Shown piece by piece: positions 32,603 to 42,719 of a DNA stretch of 64,000 bases. The stretch is from contig NC_092877.1 in the NCBI RefSeq assembly GCF_028372415.1, positions 217,530,116 through 217,594,115 on the forward strand. Direction: 5' to 3'. The stretch's first letter is position 1. Each line of letters begins with the position of its first letter. The notes beneath the pieces were generated by a model. The model had not been told where the DNA came from and did not search any database. It worked only from the letters and a program-made list of their open reading frames with translations. This stretch comes from Notamacropus eugenii (lineage: Eukaryota > Chordata > Mammalia > Diprotodontia > Macropodidae). The position numbers and the translations under genes were made by a program.

Positions 32603-32894
32603 TTTAGTCAGGAGGAAGTTGTCTGGACAGGTGTGATTTCATAGTCCCTGAACTTTCATTCCTAAAAAGGTATGACTGGTATTTCATCATGTTCTTAGGA
32701 AATTTCTAACGTGAGTTGACATGTTACTAAAAGAAATGAATAAGAGGAATAAAAATCATTATATGTTATACTTGGGGGTCGAATAAGGCCTGTGTAAAGG
32801 AACCCTTCATGATGATGGTGTGTGTGACTCAGAGCTAAACGGACTTGTTCTTTGAGATTATAAAGTAATCCTCTCATTGGCTACTGAGCTGGAA

Positions 32895-33144
32895 CCACTA
32901 GTGGCAGCATAGAGTAGTGACAAGAGCACCAGACTTAGAGTCAAGAAGATCTGAATTAAAATCTGACCTCAAGCACTTGTTAGCTGCATGGCAAGTCACT
33001 GAACCACTATTTGTCTCAGCTTCATCATCTGTAAAATGAAGATAGTAATAATACCTACCTTCCATGGTTGTCATGGGGTTTTATTAGAATGTTATTTGTA
33101 AGCTTAAATTCTTAAAATACTCTGAAATACTAGTTACTGTTATT
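32895..33144 (+). repeat. MON1/MIR-like CORE-SINE, plus strand
   Basis: 'gtggcagcatagagtagtga' (head), 'cttagagtcaagaagatctg', 'cagcttcatcatctgtaaaa', 'atacctaccttccatggttg', ending 'ctgttattatta'. It directly precedes the SINE carrying the LTR. Confidence 0.8.
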
Positions 33145-33162
33145 ATTACCTGTGTGACCCTG
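33145..33162 (+). repeat. SINE split by an LTR, left stub plus target duplication
   Basis: 'acctgtgtgaccctg' is the start of a CORE-SINE/MIR core. Its last five bases CCCTG (33158-33162) are repeated after the LTR. The SINE resumes at 33662. Confidence 0.75.
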
Positions 33163-33661
33163 TGTAATGGTAATTTAAATGGGAAGATCTTTCCCATTCA
33201 CTAATAGGCCCATGTGACCTGCCTGGGTCATACGGAGCCTATGGTGGGAGGAACATTCTGAATGGATGGAGCAGGAAGGGTGGGACAGGAAGAAGCAGAG
33301 TTAGAGCACAGCTGAGAGGAGGTTAGTCAAGAAAGCAGTCAGAGCTAGGAAGGGTGTAGCCAGCTGGCTAGTGTGAGTGAAAGAGATTGTTTGTGATTTT
33401 GTCTAAGGGAACCTGCTTGTGTTTTGTTTAAGGGAGCTGGATTGTGGGAAGCCTAGCAAGGGGAAGGCTTGGGGATGGTGTTGTTCTCTGCATTGTTGTT
33501 ATGTGTAGATTTTTGTTACTATGATGGATTTGGCTTTCTGGTGTCTGAATAAATGTTTTGGTTGTGTCTTTCATGTAAGGTCTGTTGTATTTCGTGATTC
33601 AGAATTGCTCTGGGACATTTATGGTCACAGAAAGCACCGTGAATATCGCATTGGCGTTATA
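33163..33661 (+). mobile_element. Solo LTR of an endogenous retrovirus, plus strand
   Basis: A 499-bp element starting TGTAATGG and ending GTTATA (the usual terminal CA has become TA). It is flanked by perfect 5-bp duplications CCCTG at 33158-33162 and 33662-33666. It carries a polyadenylation signal at 33548-33553 ('tctgaataaatgttttgg') followed by a T/G-rich stretch, as in an LTR R region. The opposite-strand copy at 12473-12938 aligns end to end. No internal viral genes adjoin it, so it is probably the product of LTR-LTR recombination. The 5-bp duplication fits several ERV classes, so I do not assign one. Confidence 0.88.
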
Positions 33662-33750
33662 CCCTGGCCAGTTACTTAAATTCTCTATTTCTCAGTTTTC
33701 ATATCTGTTAAATGAAGAATTTGGACTGAGTGGAGTCTAAGCTTCCTTTT
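33662..33750 (+). repeat. SINE split by an LTR, right part
   Basis: 'ccctggccagttacttaaat', 'tctctatttctcagttttca', 'tctgttaaatgaagaatttg', 'gactgagtggagtctaagct'. This is the rest of the SINE interrupted by the LTR. Confidence 0.8.
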
Positions 33751-34106
33751 TGTCCTACTCTCACCTTGACTGACATGAGATAGCCAATGTCCATGTCCTG
33801 ACCAGGTGAGACAGACCCTAGCTTTTGGCCTGCCACTTCTCTATTCTTTTCTTTCCCAACCTTAGATAAATGACCGTTAATTCTAAGGAGCATGTGTCTT
33901 GGCTTGGAGACCACCTTGGGAGTTTAAGATGTTTGATAGTCTTGGGTCTTTGGCTGGAGCTGATCTGAAGCAAAAGCAAAATTGTTGTTCATGACAACAA
34001 TTCCAGCACCTTTGGAGGAGTTTATCACCAACAAAGTATGAACTCAATCCTTGGCTTATTCACCCAGGGGATATGGACTTTGGGGGAGACAGTAGTGAGC
34101 CTAGGT

Positions 34107-34416
34107 GGGGCAGCTAGGTGGTGCAGTGGATAGAGCACCAGTGCAAGAGTCAGGAGGACCTGAGTTAAAAACTCACCTCAGACACTTGACATTCACTAGC
34201 TCTGTGACCTTGGGCAAGTCACTTAACCCCAGTTGCCTCATCCTGGGTCATCTCCAGTCATCCTGATGAATATCTGGTCACTGGATTCAGATGGCTCTGG
34301 AGAAGTGAGGCTGGTGACCTGCACAGCCCTCCCTCACTCAAAACAAAGTCAAGTGCAAGTCATGTCATCATTTCTCTGATGGCATGGTCTTCTTCAGCAA
34401 CAAGGGACAAACACAC
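34107..34416 (+). repeat. Complete tRNA-derived SINE with target duplication
   Basis: A 310-bp full-length copy. The tRNA-like head is 'ggggcagctaggtggtgcag', then 'gtgaccttgggcaagtcact', 'cactggattcagatggctct', 'gcacagccctccctcactca', ending 'gggacaaacacac'. It is flanked by TGAGCCTAGGT (34096-34106) and TGAGCCCAGGT (34417-34427), an 11-bp duplication with one mismatch. This indicates insertion by a LINE-type machinery. It is the reference copy for the fragments at 6822 and 51325. Confidence 0.9.
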
Positions 34417-34427
34417 TGAGCCCAGGT

Positions 34428-35307
34428 GAAATGTAAAATGTCTAATAAGCACTCTTCCTGGTTGACTGATGGTTTTAGTTGGTTTTAAATATCAACCTCA
34501 AATAGAATATAACATCATTTAGTTTTGCTTGTTTAGTTTATCTTTCTATTAATTTTCACTTGGGAGTATTTTTGTTAAGTATGTCTTTTGTGTGGAGGAA
34601 ATAAATTTCTGTACCATATCTGATTTATATCGTCCATATTGCCTTTTCTAGACAGACTCACATAAGTATGAATATAAACCTTAAGCCATTTCCCTCAACT
34701 CTGACTCTACCAGGGGTGCAAAGTAATGAGCCAAAGAATATTAGAAAACATAGTCTGATGCCTTTTCTAAGTGGTCAGGCCCACCAGATTTGAACTTAAT
34801 CTAGATCATGCACATGAGTTCAGAGCAGAAGGAGCCCTTGGTGGAGATAGGAGTGAATGTAGTGCTCCAGTAGCCCTGGGTCTAACAGCAGTTCTTTTAG
34901 CTATCATAAGACTGCATTGCTATAAATTTTTTAACATAAGGTTGGAAATCAGCATACCTAATGGATATGTCCAACTGTCCCTCCTGGGAATTTTAAGAAC
35001 AACCTGGCATAGGTGGGGCATACTTGAAAGCAGAAGCACATCACTGAGTGAGCAGAGGATATGTATTTACAAGCCTGTTCTGGGGCCTCATTCTGACTCC
35101 TTGCTGTCATCCTTGTGTTTACTAGGTCCTTGTATAATTACTTGATGAACAATTCTTGGACTGTGTTCTTAGGCAAATGCATGTCAGCTCTCTCCAGCAT
35201 GCTTCCCCCAGTCTATTGCCAGATTGCCTATACTCTTCACAACACCTGACCAATTGTTGCACCATGTCTGTCATGAATGTCTTTCCTCTTTCCCTCACCT
35301 TTCCTCC
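34428..35307. other. Unassigned sequence
   Basis: A 124-codon frame at 34771-35145 is among the longest in the window. It starts mid-sequence, has no recognisable domain and no splice context, and I regard it as chance. No confident repeat was seen. Confidence 0.4.
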
Positions 35308-35446
35308 AGTAACACCTGGATTCTAATCCAAGATCTACAGCTAACTAGTTGTGTAATCTTGGTTAAATCACTTACCTTTCCTGGACAAAAGAGGGAACTA
35401 TATCTCCAATTTTCCTTAAGGCTGTCAAATTATGTGATTCTAGTAA
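35308..35446 (+). repeat. MIR/THER-like SINE, plus strand
   Basis: 'aacacctggattctaatcca', 'gttgtgtaatcttggttaaa', 'aggctgtcaaattatgtgat'. The 'tcatctgtaaaatg' block is degraded. Confidence 0.6.
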
Positions 35447-35654
35447 ATTGATCCAAAATTCTTATTTTTTTCTGAGAATTATTTTTGTGTGAAATTGATG
35501 TCTATTCTCTCTCCCATCTCTGAAAATCAACATGTTATGGTATTGAGTAACTGGGATTTCTTTCCAATTAGAATCAGGTTGTTCTGCCAAAAACAGTTAT
35601 TACTCCTGAGGTATGACATGCTCATATACTGCTCACATCAGCCAATCCAGCTGG

Positions 35655-35842
35655 TCCAGGTGTTTGAAACTGGTATAATGTCTAAAGATCTGGATTTGGA
35701 GACAGAGGACATGTGTTCCAATCCCTGCTCTATTACTTATTATTTATGACTTTGGGCAAGTTATTTCAACACCCTGGGCCTCAGTTTCCTCATTTGTGAA
35801 AGGACTCTAAGGTCTTCTACAATTCTAAAACTAAGAGTCTTG
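35655..35842 (+). repeat. THER-like SINE, plus strand
   Basis: 'agatctggatttggagacag', 'tatgactttgggcaagttat', 'gggcctcagtttcctcattt', 'ctctaaggtcttctacaatt'. Confidence 0.8.
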
Positions 35843-36139
35843 CTTTCCACTCTGTTGTTGCCTTATTCTTTCTCATTCTTTTGTATCCCCTAAGTCTTGA
35901 AAATTCCTCCCTATCTTTGAATAAGCCTTAGTATCTTCCCCATCTTTATGTGACATACTACAAAACAAAAATAAACAAATAAAACCACCAAAATCTGAGG
36001 CAGGCATCAATATGAAATTACTCTCTTGAAGGACAACAGAACTGTGACAGGTTTCTAGAGTTGGATGTTTATATATGAATATGTCCATATGTATATTACA
36101 CTTACAAATAATCTATGAAATAAACATACTTCACATTGA

Positions 36140-36530
36140 AAAAAAATGGGACCACACTGGTATTGCCTTTCCCCTGCCGGTGGGTCAATAGCACAGCGAG
36201 CTTTTCACTTCATTCTAGAATCTTTGATGAATATCAGACTCATGGAAGACTCCTGAAAGACAAGAGAAATCCTCAAGCCTGGAAGAAGACAAATGTGTCC
36301 ATTATAGAACAGTGAATTTAAGTTTGAGAGCTGGGAAGATACCTTAACAAACTACCAACTAACCAGTTAGCTGGGAGTAGACCATATACCGATCTATCTG
36401 AAGAGCAAATCGTGGTAGATCAATTTCATTTCCTTCTGTGACAGAGTAACAGGTCATCCAGATAAATGGGGGAAAATAGAATTGCTCTACCTGGATTTCA
36501 GTAAGAATTTTGGTGCTCTGTGAAATTCTC
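36140..36530 (+). repeat. CR1/L3-clade LINE internal fragment
   Basis: 'agctgggagtagaccatata', 'cagagtaacaggtcatccag' and 'ctacctggatttcagtaaga' (encoding the YLDFSK-like reverse-transcriptase motif) are in the order expected upstream of the CR1/L3 3' end. The reading frame is broken many times. Confidence 0.7.
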
Positions 36531-36852
36531 ATCAATTTATGTCACAAAGCTATCCCCTCACAACTTCTGTTCTAACAGTTTCAGTCTCCAAGGCATTACC
36601 TATCTTTTAGAAAGTTGTTCCTGCAATTTGGATATGCTGCTACAAAGTGACTATGGTTTTATTTTCAGAACTACAAAATATATACTTTTCCTTAGATTCA
36701 AAGTGGTTTCTCTCTGACCCAACCTACCCAGATTATCAAATAGTTTTGATATAAAAGTTGATATATTAAACTTCAAAAATTAAAAGCAAGTATTAAATAG
36801 AGAATATTTTAGAGTAATTTTAAAGCAAACAATCCTTAAGATACAAGAAAAT

Positions 36853-36859
36853 TGTGTGC

Positions 36860-36955
<96 letters not shown>

Positions 36956-37001
36956 ATCAAAATTAGAGAGACAGATGGAAAAAGACAGACATAGACAGAG
37001 A
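36853..37001. repeat. (TG)n(AG)n compound microsatellite
   Basis: A TG run of about 25 bp switches to an AG run of about 70 bp and then to degenerate AGAC repeats. The poly-Glu/Arg and poly-Ser/Leu frames across it are artefacts. Confidence 0.95.
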
Positions 37002-37049
37002 GACTTGTGTGTTAGGCTATTACACTTAATCATAGTAAATAACCTTGGA

Positions 37050-37188
37050 CTGACTTTTGTCTCTGTCTCTTGTGGCATGACTTTGAGCAAGTTGATTAAC
37101 TTCTATGAGACTCAGTTTCCTTATTTGTAAACTGGAGAAAAAAACATCCACTTCATAGATTCTTTGTGATAATTAGAGCAAGAATAGT
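37050..37188 (+). repeat. MIR-like SINE, plus strand
   Basis: 'catgactttgagcaagttga', 'gactcagtttccttatttgt', 'cttcatagattctttgtgat' follow MIR order. It lies between two CR1/L3 pieces. Confidence 0.7.
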
Positions 37189-37189
37189 C

Positions 37190-37640
37190 TCATTGTAATC
37201 TGTCTTGATCAGACCTTAGTTGGGGTATGGTGTTCATTTCTGGGCACCACATTTTAGGAAGAACATTGATGATCTGGAAAGCTCTGGAAAGCAATCAGGA
37301 TGATGGGTGTTGTTTGAAGGAGGTCTTTATGTCTTGTTTGTAGAAGAGAAGACTTTGGGGCAACATGATAGCTGTCTTCAAATACTTTAAGGGACTATAA
37401 AGTGGAAGAGGGATTGGATTTTTTCAATGGATTTCAGAGGGCAAAAGTTAACAGCAATGCATTTAAATCACAGTGAAGTCAATTTAGGCTTGAAGTAAAG
37501 AAAGACTCCCAAAGAATTCATATTATTAAAAAGTGGAATGTGTTGCCTCAAGGTTTAATAGGATCCAACTTACTTAAAATCTTCAAGTAAAGTCATGTTA
37601 GGGATCTAGACAAACTGTTAAGGGATTGTTCATTCAGGAT
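37190..37640 (+). repeat. CR1/L3-clade LINE 3' region, plus strand
   Basis: 'atcagaccttagttggggta', 'ctgggcaccacattttagga', 'gcaacatgatagctgtcttc', 'ttaaaaagtggaatgtgttg', 'aaatcttcaagtaaagtcat' appear in sense order. It is probably the same insertion as, or a neighbour of, the 36140 piece. Confidence 0.8.
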
Positions 37641-37830
37641 CATAGGTCTAGGAAGGATTATAGAAGGCATTTAGACCAATCCTCTCGTTTTACACTTGAA
37701 GAAACTGAGGTCTAGGCAGGTCAAATGACTTGTTCTCCATAAAACAAGTAATAAACGTCAGAGGTGAGTGATATTTGAACTCAGGTCCTCTGATTCCAGA
37801 GCTCATGCTCTATCCAATGTTGTAGAGGGA
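37641..37830 (-). repeat. THER/MIR-like SINE, minus strand
   Basis: 'catttagaccaatcctctcg', 'ttttacacttgaagaaactg', 'gaactcaggtcctctgattc', 'catgctctatccaatgttgt'. Confidence 0.75.
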
Positions 37831-38448
37831 CTGCTTAGCCAGATATGAGTCAGGCTAGTTGGTCTCTGAGGCCACAAAGAGCTGGGAAGATCACTCAATT
37901 CATTCTTGCAACAAACACGCTATTTTCACTCACCACCAAACTGCTCATACTCTTACTTTTTTTCTGTTACAATTCACCTCATCTACTCCCACTTCCTCTA
38001 TGGAGCCTTTTTCTGTGCACCCTAAATTTTTTTTTTCTGGTTCCTGAACCCTTCCATATCTGAGAAATTAGATGGTCTTTGAGGTCCTTTCTAGCTTTGA
38101 AATTCTCAGAATGCACTTTATAAACTGAAAAACTTTATGCAAATATAGGGTATTATTTTCCTTCACAATTTAACTTTAACCTTATCTGCTGATTCTGATT
38201 AGGATGCAATATTATTATACATATAATTATGTTATCTTCATAACATACATTGAATCTTAATTTAATGTCAAATCTCTCCAATCATTCTTTTGTCTTTATA
38301 CCATTTGGGCATTAAAATCCCTTAGAAATTTTCTATCTATTCCAATATAGGAATGTTATTTTTAGGGAATACTCTCTCCCACAGTCTACTTCTAAAGGAA
38401 ATAATTCTCCCAAAGATTTTATGATCAACTACCTATCTCAGACCTTAT

Positions 38449-38556
38449 ATCTCTTTGCTGAGGGAATGAGAGAGAGAAGAAAGTGAAATTGTTATATCTC
38501 ATATCTCTTTGCTGAGGGAATGAGAGAGAGAAGAAAGTGAAATTATTATCTCAATT
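38449..38556. repeat. Recent 54-bp tandem duplication
   Basis: The segment beginning 'atctctttgctgagggaatg' at 38449 repeats at 38503. About 47 bases match with one substitution (aaattG versus aaattA). The close match suggests a recent event or a polymorphic site. Confidence 0.9.
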
Positions 38557-38593
38557 TTGGAAGTCATTCATTCCTATGATTAGGTTCTCTCTA

Positions 38594-38684
38594 ATCATGG
38601 GCCTCAGTTTCTTCTACTGTAAAATGTGGAAGCTGGATTAGACTAACTCTCAAGTCTAGCCTATAATCTTATGATTTTCTAATA
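38594..38684 (+). repeat. THER-like SINE 3' fragment
   Basis: 'gggcctcagtttcttctact', 'gtaaaatgtggaagctggat', 'ctagcctataatcttatgat'. Confidence 0.7.
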
Positions 38685-38859
38685 AGAAAAGTTCCTGCCA
38701 TTTTAATCTCTAGGAGTGGAATAAATTCTTTTTTCCCCTCCCTCTTTTCCTTTCCTTTCTCTCCAGGCTTCATATGCATACAATGCCAAAGTTCCTTTTT
38801 TTTTTTTAAAGTAGATTGCCACTAGCTACAACTTCAGATACTAGTTTCTTTTAAATTAA

Positions 38860-39052
38860 AGTTGAATCATAGATTCAGAGTTAGAAGTGACCTTAGAGAT
38901 CAGTTAGTCCACTGCTCTCATTTTACAGATGAAAAGGCAGCCTGAGAGAGGTCAAAAGACTTGTCTGAAGTTACATACATAGTCAGAACAGAGGTTGAAA
39001 CTTGGCTTTACTAATTCATAGTCCAGTGCTCTTTCCTTCGTACCATATTTTA
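38860..39052 (-). repeat. THER/MIR-like SINE, minus strand
   Basis: 'gaatcatagattcagagtta', 'gaagtgaccttagagatcag', 'cattttacagatgaaaaggc', 'tccagtgctctttccttcgt' follow the complete antisense order. Confidence 0.85.
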
Positions 39053-39189
39053 ATAGTTTCCTTTATAAGATCAGCAAATTATTAAATTCATATTTAAAAG
39101 ATTTCTCTTAACCACATTGCCAGTAGATAGCTGGTAGCTGGCTGATATTCCCATCTAATTGGTGGCTATTAATGTTCTAACATTTAGTT

Positions 39190-39290
39190 GGGCTCTAAGG
39201 GGGTGCTGAATAGTGTCTCATAGAATCTATCCTTGGGGACAAATTTATTAATAACTTAGATGATGGATTTAAGAGCTTTTGCAGCGAGGT
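39190..39290 (+). repeat. CR1/L3-clade LINE internal fragment
   Basis: 'tccttggggacaaatttatt', 'aataacttagatgatggatt' and 'aagagcttttgcagcgaggt' correspond to the CR1/L3 segment that encodes the 'lnDL(d/a)' stretch of reverse transcriptase. It is short and diverged. Confidence 0.5.
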
Positions 39291-39399
39291 TGCCTCTACC
39301 TCTTACAGTACAAAGTAAAGTCTTCAAAATTCTCTGGTCTGAATTCTTTTCTACCTTTGTCCCTGTCCCTGTAACTGATCTCTGTTTTTCTCTCCATTT

Positions 39400-39649
39400 T
39401 GTTGTTCAGTGGGTTTTCAATTATGTCCAACTTTTCATGGCCGCATTTGGGTTTTTCTTAACAAAGATATTGGAGTGATTTGTCATTTCTTTCTCCAGTT
39501 CATTTTATGATGAGGAAACTGAGGCAAGCACAATTAAGTGACTTGCTTGGGATCACATAGCTAGTAAGTGTCTGGGACTAGATATGAGCTTAGGGAGATT
39601 GGTCTTGACCCTAGGCCTGGCACTCTATCCAATTGCCCTTTAGTTGCTC
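39400..39649 (-). repeat. Marsupial CORE-SINE (MAR1-like), minus strand
   Basis: 'catttgggtttttcttaaca', 'tttctttctccagttcattt', 'cttgggatcacatagctagt', 'ggcctggcactctatccaat'. It is diverged but in full order. Confidence 0.85.
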
Positions 39650-39744
39650 TTTTCTCTCCATATATTTGAAAATATTTATTCTGTCTAAAAACTACATTAG
39701 TCAAATTAGCTTCATGGTTAATAAAATTATTCTTATCTTTCTGA

Positions 39745-39806
39745 CTATATATATATACACATATATAATATATATATACACACATATAAATATATATATA
39801 CAAGTA
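39745..39806. repeat. TA/CA-rich low-complexity DNA
   Basis: Interrupted (TA)n with CA steps. The Tyr/Ile-rich frames here are artefacts. Confidence 0.85.
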
Positions 39807-40504
39807 CATTGTGTCTATACTCATAAGTGACTCAATGATTATGATAGTCAAATTTTTTTCAAAAATTTTTTTTACCAATGTGATTAATTTTTTCATTAAC
39901 TTGACAATGGTAGTGTTCTATTTCAATCTGCATGTTGACATATGCATAGCCTGGGGGTTTAAATGATTCAAATTGGACTAAATTGTTAGTATATTGGAAT
40001 ATTGAAACAATTCAAAGTGATCTCAAGAAATTAAGAAAAAATCTATAAAATAGAATGAATTCAATGGGAAAATAGCTGTACATGTTTACATTAGCAAAGT
40101 AAAATATAATTGGACTGTTCAAATAAAATTATTCTTTTACATTATTTAGGTAACTTAGGAAACAGTAGTTTTGGGAGGAGTGAGGGGTGGGCTGAATTAG
40201 AAGTTAATTTTCATAGTCGTATACTTTCTTTTCCTGGTGTAGTTTTGACTTTATGGATAAAAGATCCACATTACTTAGATACAGTATGAGAAACTTATTA
40301 CACATTTTTATGAGAAAAAATAATGTAGGTATTACCGTGGAACTTAACCTAAGTGTGTTAGCAATATAATGCTGTTTTGCATAAACATTTTTTTTTTTGC
40401 ATTTCTAGCACCTTGCTTTAATAAATATTTGTTGAATTAAATTTAATTGAATTGAGGCAAAACTAAAATTATACCAGAGTGAGTAAACAAGCAACACCAG
40501 GGTA
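39807..40504. other. Unassigned AT-rich sequence
   Basis: No gene was seen. 'cagcaccttgctttaataaa' at about 40408 may be a short L2 or MIR terminus. A T-run lies at 40389-40398. Confidence 0.35.
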
Positions 40505-40722
40505 CGCTGGATAAGGTATTTGATCTGGAGTCGAGAGCTGAGTTTGAATTTGACTTCAGATGCTTGCTAGTTTCACTTCACTTCAATTTCCTCATTCATA
40601 AAATAGAGAATATCTTCATTACCTATCTCCCTTGGCTGAGGAGAGGGGAAGTAAAACACTTTGCAAACTTTAAAGTGGTATATAAAAGTGAGTTATTGTT
40701 ATATTGGTGGGATAACATTCAA
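40505..40722 (+). repeat. MON1/MIR-like SINE, plus strand
   Basis: 'atctggagtcgagagctgag', 'ctcattcataaaatagagaa', 'aaacactttgcaaactttaa', 'agtggtatataaaagtgagt', ending 'attgttatatt'. The 'ctttgcaaactttaa' 3' end is that of the marsupial/MIR-related family also seen at 32895. Confidence 0.75.
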
Positions 40723-42040
40723 GGGACAGAAAATGATATTTCTCTTGATTATACCCCTATTAAAGTATTTCTTTAAACCTGTCTTCTAATTTTCTTATAC
40801 TTTATAGTTTGATAGCTTTTAGCTCCAGTATGATTCTTTTAAACTATGGTAGAAGGTTAGGCATAATTTTTTATCAGTGATGGGTTAGGTCATTTTTTGA
40901 TGTCATTTATTGAAATGATGAAAGAAATACCTGTATTAGATTTCAAATATTAAAGTTAAGAAATATTGCAAGACAAGACCACTTTACTAAATTTGACCAT
41001 TTACATGATACATTAGAAATATTAACTTCTATATCAGAGCACTGATTTCTAATTTTTTTCCAGGAATTCAAATTAAATGTGCTAACTTAAAAATATCCCA
41101 TTAAAGTTTATTTAAATACTATCAAATCCCAGATTGTTTTATGGGTTTCTTTTGTTTGTCTGTTTTCCTGTAGCTTTTCCTTACAATTTTAGTCAAGGAA
41201 GGGGTGGAACTATGGGTTAATCTTCCCAGGAGTTTTTCAATTAACTTAGTTCCTAGCACCAAAGCCATTCAAATAGCAAATTGGTGGTAAAACTTGGAGC
41301 AGACTTTAGGACTCCAGTTTCTTATTCTAGTGCTCTGTCAAGGAAACTCTCCTGTCATCTCAAAAAGGGAGATATCAAAGCTATGTATACTTGGATGAAA
41401 TCTTCCATTCCAGATCAGAGTGAAGTTCTATTGAACACTGATAAAGTGTTATCAGTCAACAGAAAAACAGAACAGCCAGGAAATTTGGAACATCAGATTA
41501 ACCATAAACCTGAGAAGACTTCTAACGATTAGATGAATCTTTGAAAAGTGTGCTTTTAATGATCACTGAACAGTCTGTCTCCTTGATCAGTGAGTGTGAT
41601 TCCTATTACGGTTAATAGGAGGCAAATTTGTGCACTGTGTGGGCAGTCAGACGATTAGGATCCAACTACTTAATGGATCCAAATCCTGCCAAGGAAAGAG
41701 GAGTAAAACTCTCACTTTCCAGAGAAGGATTAACTCTTTTAGGACTATTTAGGTAAAGAAAGAGTATCTTTTTTTTCAGGACACTAGCGATAGCTTCATA
41801 ATTGCAAGTAGTTATAGTGACTATGAAAACATAAAGTTTATTTTTTCAAAGAGAAGATTATGCCTAATACTGGGTATGTATACTGAACAAATGTTCAAGT
41901 CAGGGATAGTTTATTGGAAAGTAATAATATTAATTTTACTTTGTTCAGTTCTCAATATTTGAGCTGATTGTGAGGAGTGGGTAATATGATGTGGCAGATA
42001 AATTGAACTGCTACTCTCCCCCATCCCCAATTCAACAGCT
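40723..42040. other. Unassigned sequence
   Basis: No gene or confident repeat was seen. The 83-codon frame at 41281-41532 has no recognisable domain. Confidence 0.4.
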
Positions 42041-42044
42041 ATTT

Positions 42045-42122
42045 AATAAATACATATACATATACATATATTGCTATATAAGAGCTATATAATAAGCTAT
42101 ATATAGATATATATATATATAA
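42045..42122. repeat. AT/TACA-rich low-complexity DNA
   Basis: (TACATA)n passes into (TA)n with short palindromic AGCTATAT steps. Confidence 0.8.
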
Positions 42123-42172
42123 AGTGCTATATGAGTTATTCTTATACTTTTTCTTGCCCCTGTTCTTATTAC

Positions 42173-42715
42173 AAGGCATGCTAGCATAGTGGAAAGAGCA
42201 CTGAATATGTTAACTGAAGACCTGAATTCAAATTCTGATTCTGCCAGGATTCTAGCAGAATAGTAAATTGCAGACCTGGATGGTACATCAGAGATCATGC
42301 AATCGATCTGCCCATTCCAAAGAAGATGAATTGAATCCCAGAGAGGAAGAGAGAAATCACACAAATGGTTTTTACTCGTCTGAGCCTCACTTTCCTCATC
42401 TAAAACTTGAGGAGGTTAAAGATTGTTTTTGTTCAGTTGTGTTTGACTCTTTGTGACCCCATTTGAGGTTTTCTTGGTAAAGATACTGGAGTGGTTTGCA
42501 TTTCCTTCTCCAGCTCATTTTACAGATGAGGAAACTGAGGTAAACAGGGTTAAGTGACTTGTCCAGGGTCACACAACTGGTAAATGTGTGAAGCCAGATT
42601 TGAACTCGTGAAGATGAGTCTTCCTGGATCCAGGTGCAGCACTCTGTTCATTGTGTGCCACCTAGCTGCCCAAGACCAAACATGTCTAGCTTTAAGTTTA
42701 TGATGACTGATTCTT
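42173..42715. repeat. Three-layer nested SINE cluster
   Basis: A plus-strand THER-like SINE ('catgctagcatagtggaaag', about 42175-42245) is interrupted by a minus-strand SINE piece (about 42246-42365, 'gatcatgcaatcgatctgcc'). It resumes ('gagcctcactttcctcatct', about 42366-42427). A minus-strand MAR1-like SINE (42428-42671) then interrupts it, and its tail continues as 'tctagctttaagtttatgat' (about 42685-42710). Confidence 0.7.
42428..42671 (-). repeat. Marsupial CORE-SINE (MAR1-like), minus strand
   Basis: A well-preserved antisense copy from 'gtttgactctttgtgacccc' to 'ccacctagctgcc'. Confidence 0.88.
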
Positions 42716-42719
42716 TTTT

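Noticed and set aside
34107..34180. A possible tRNA gene at the head of a SINE
   Set aside because: The region is the tRNA-derived head of a SINE, not an independent tRNA: it is fused to the SINE body and repeats in many copies.
34771..35145. A 124-codon open frame on the plus strand
   Set aside because: No recognisable domain, no splice or promoter context, and no repeat-derived frame. Its length is within chance for 64 kb.
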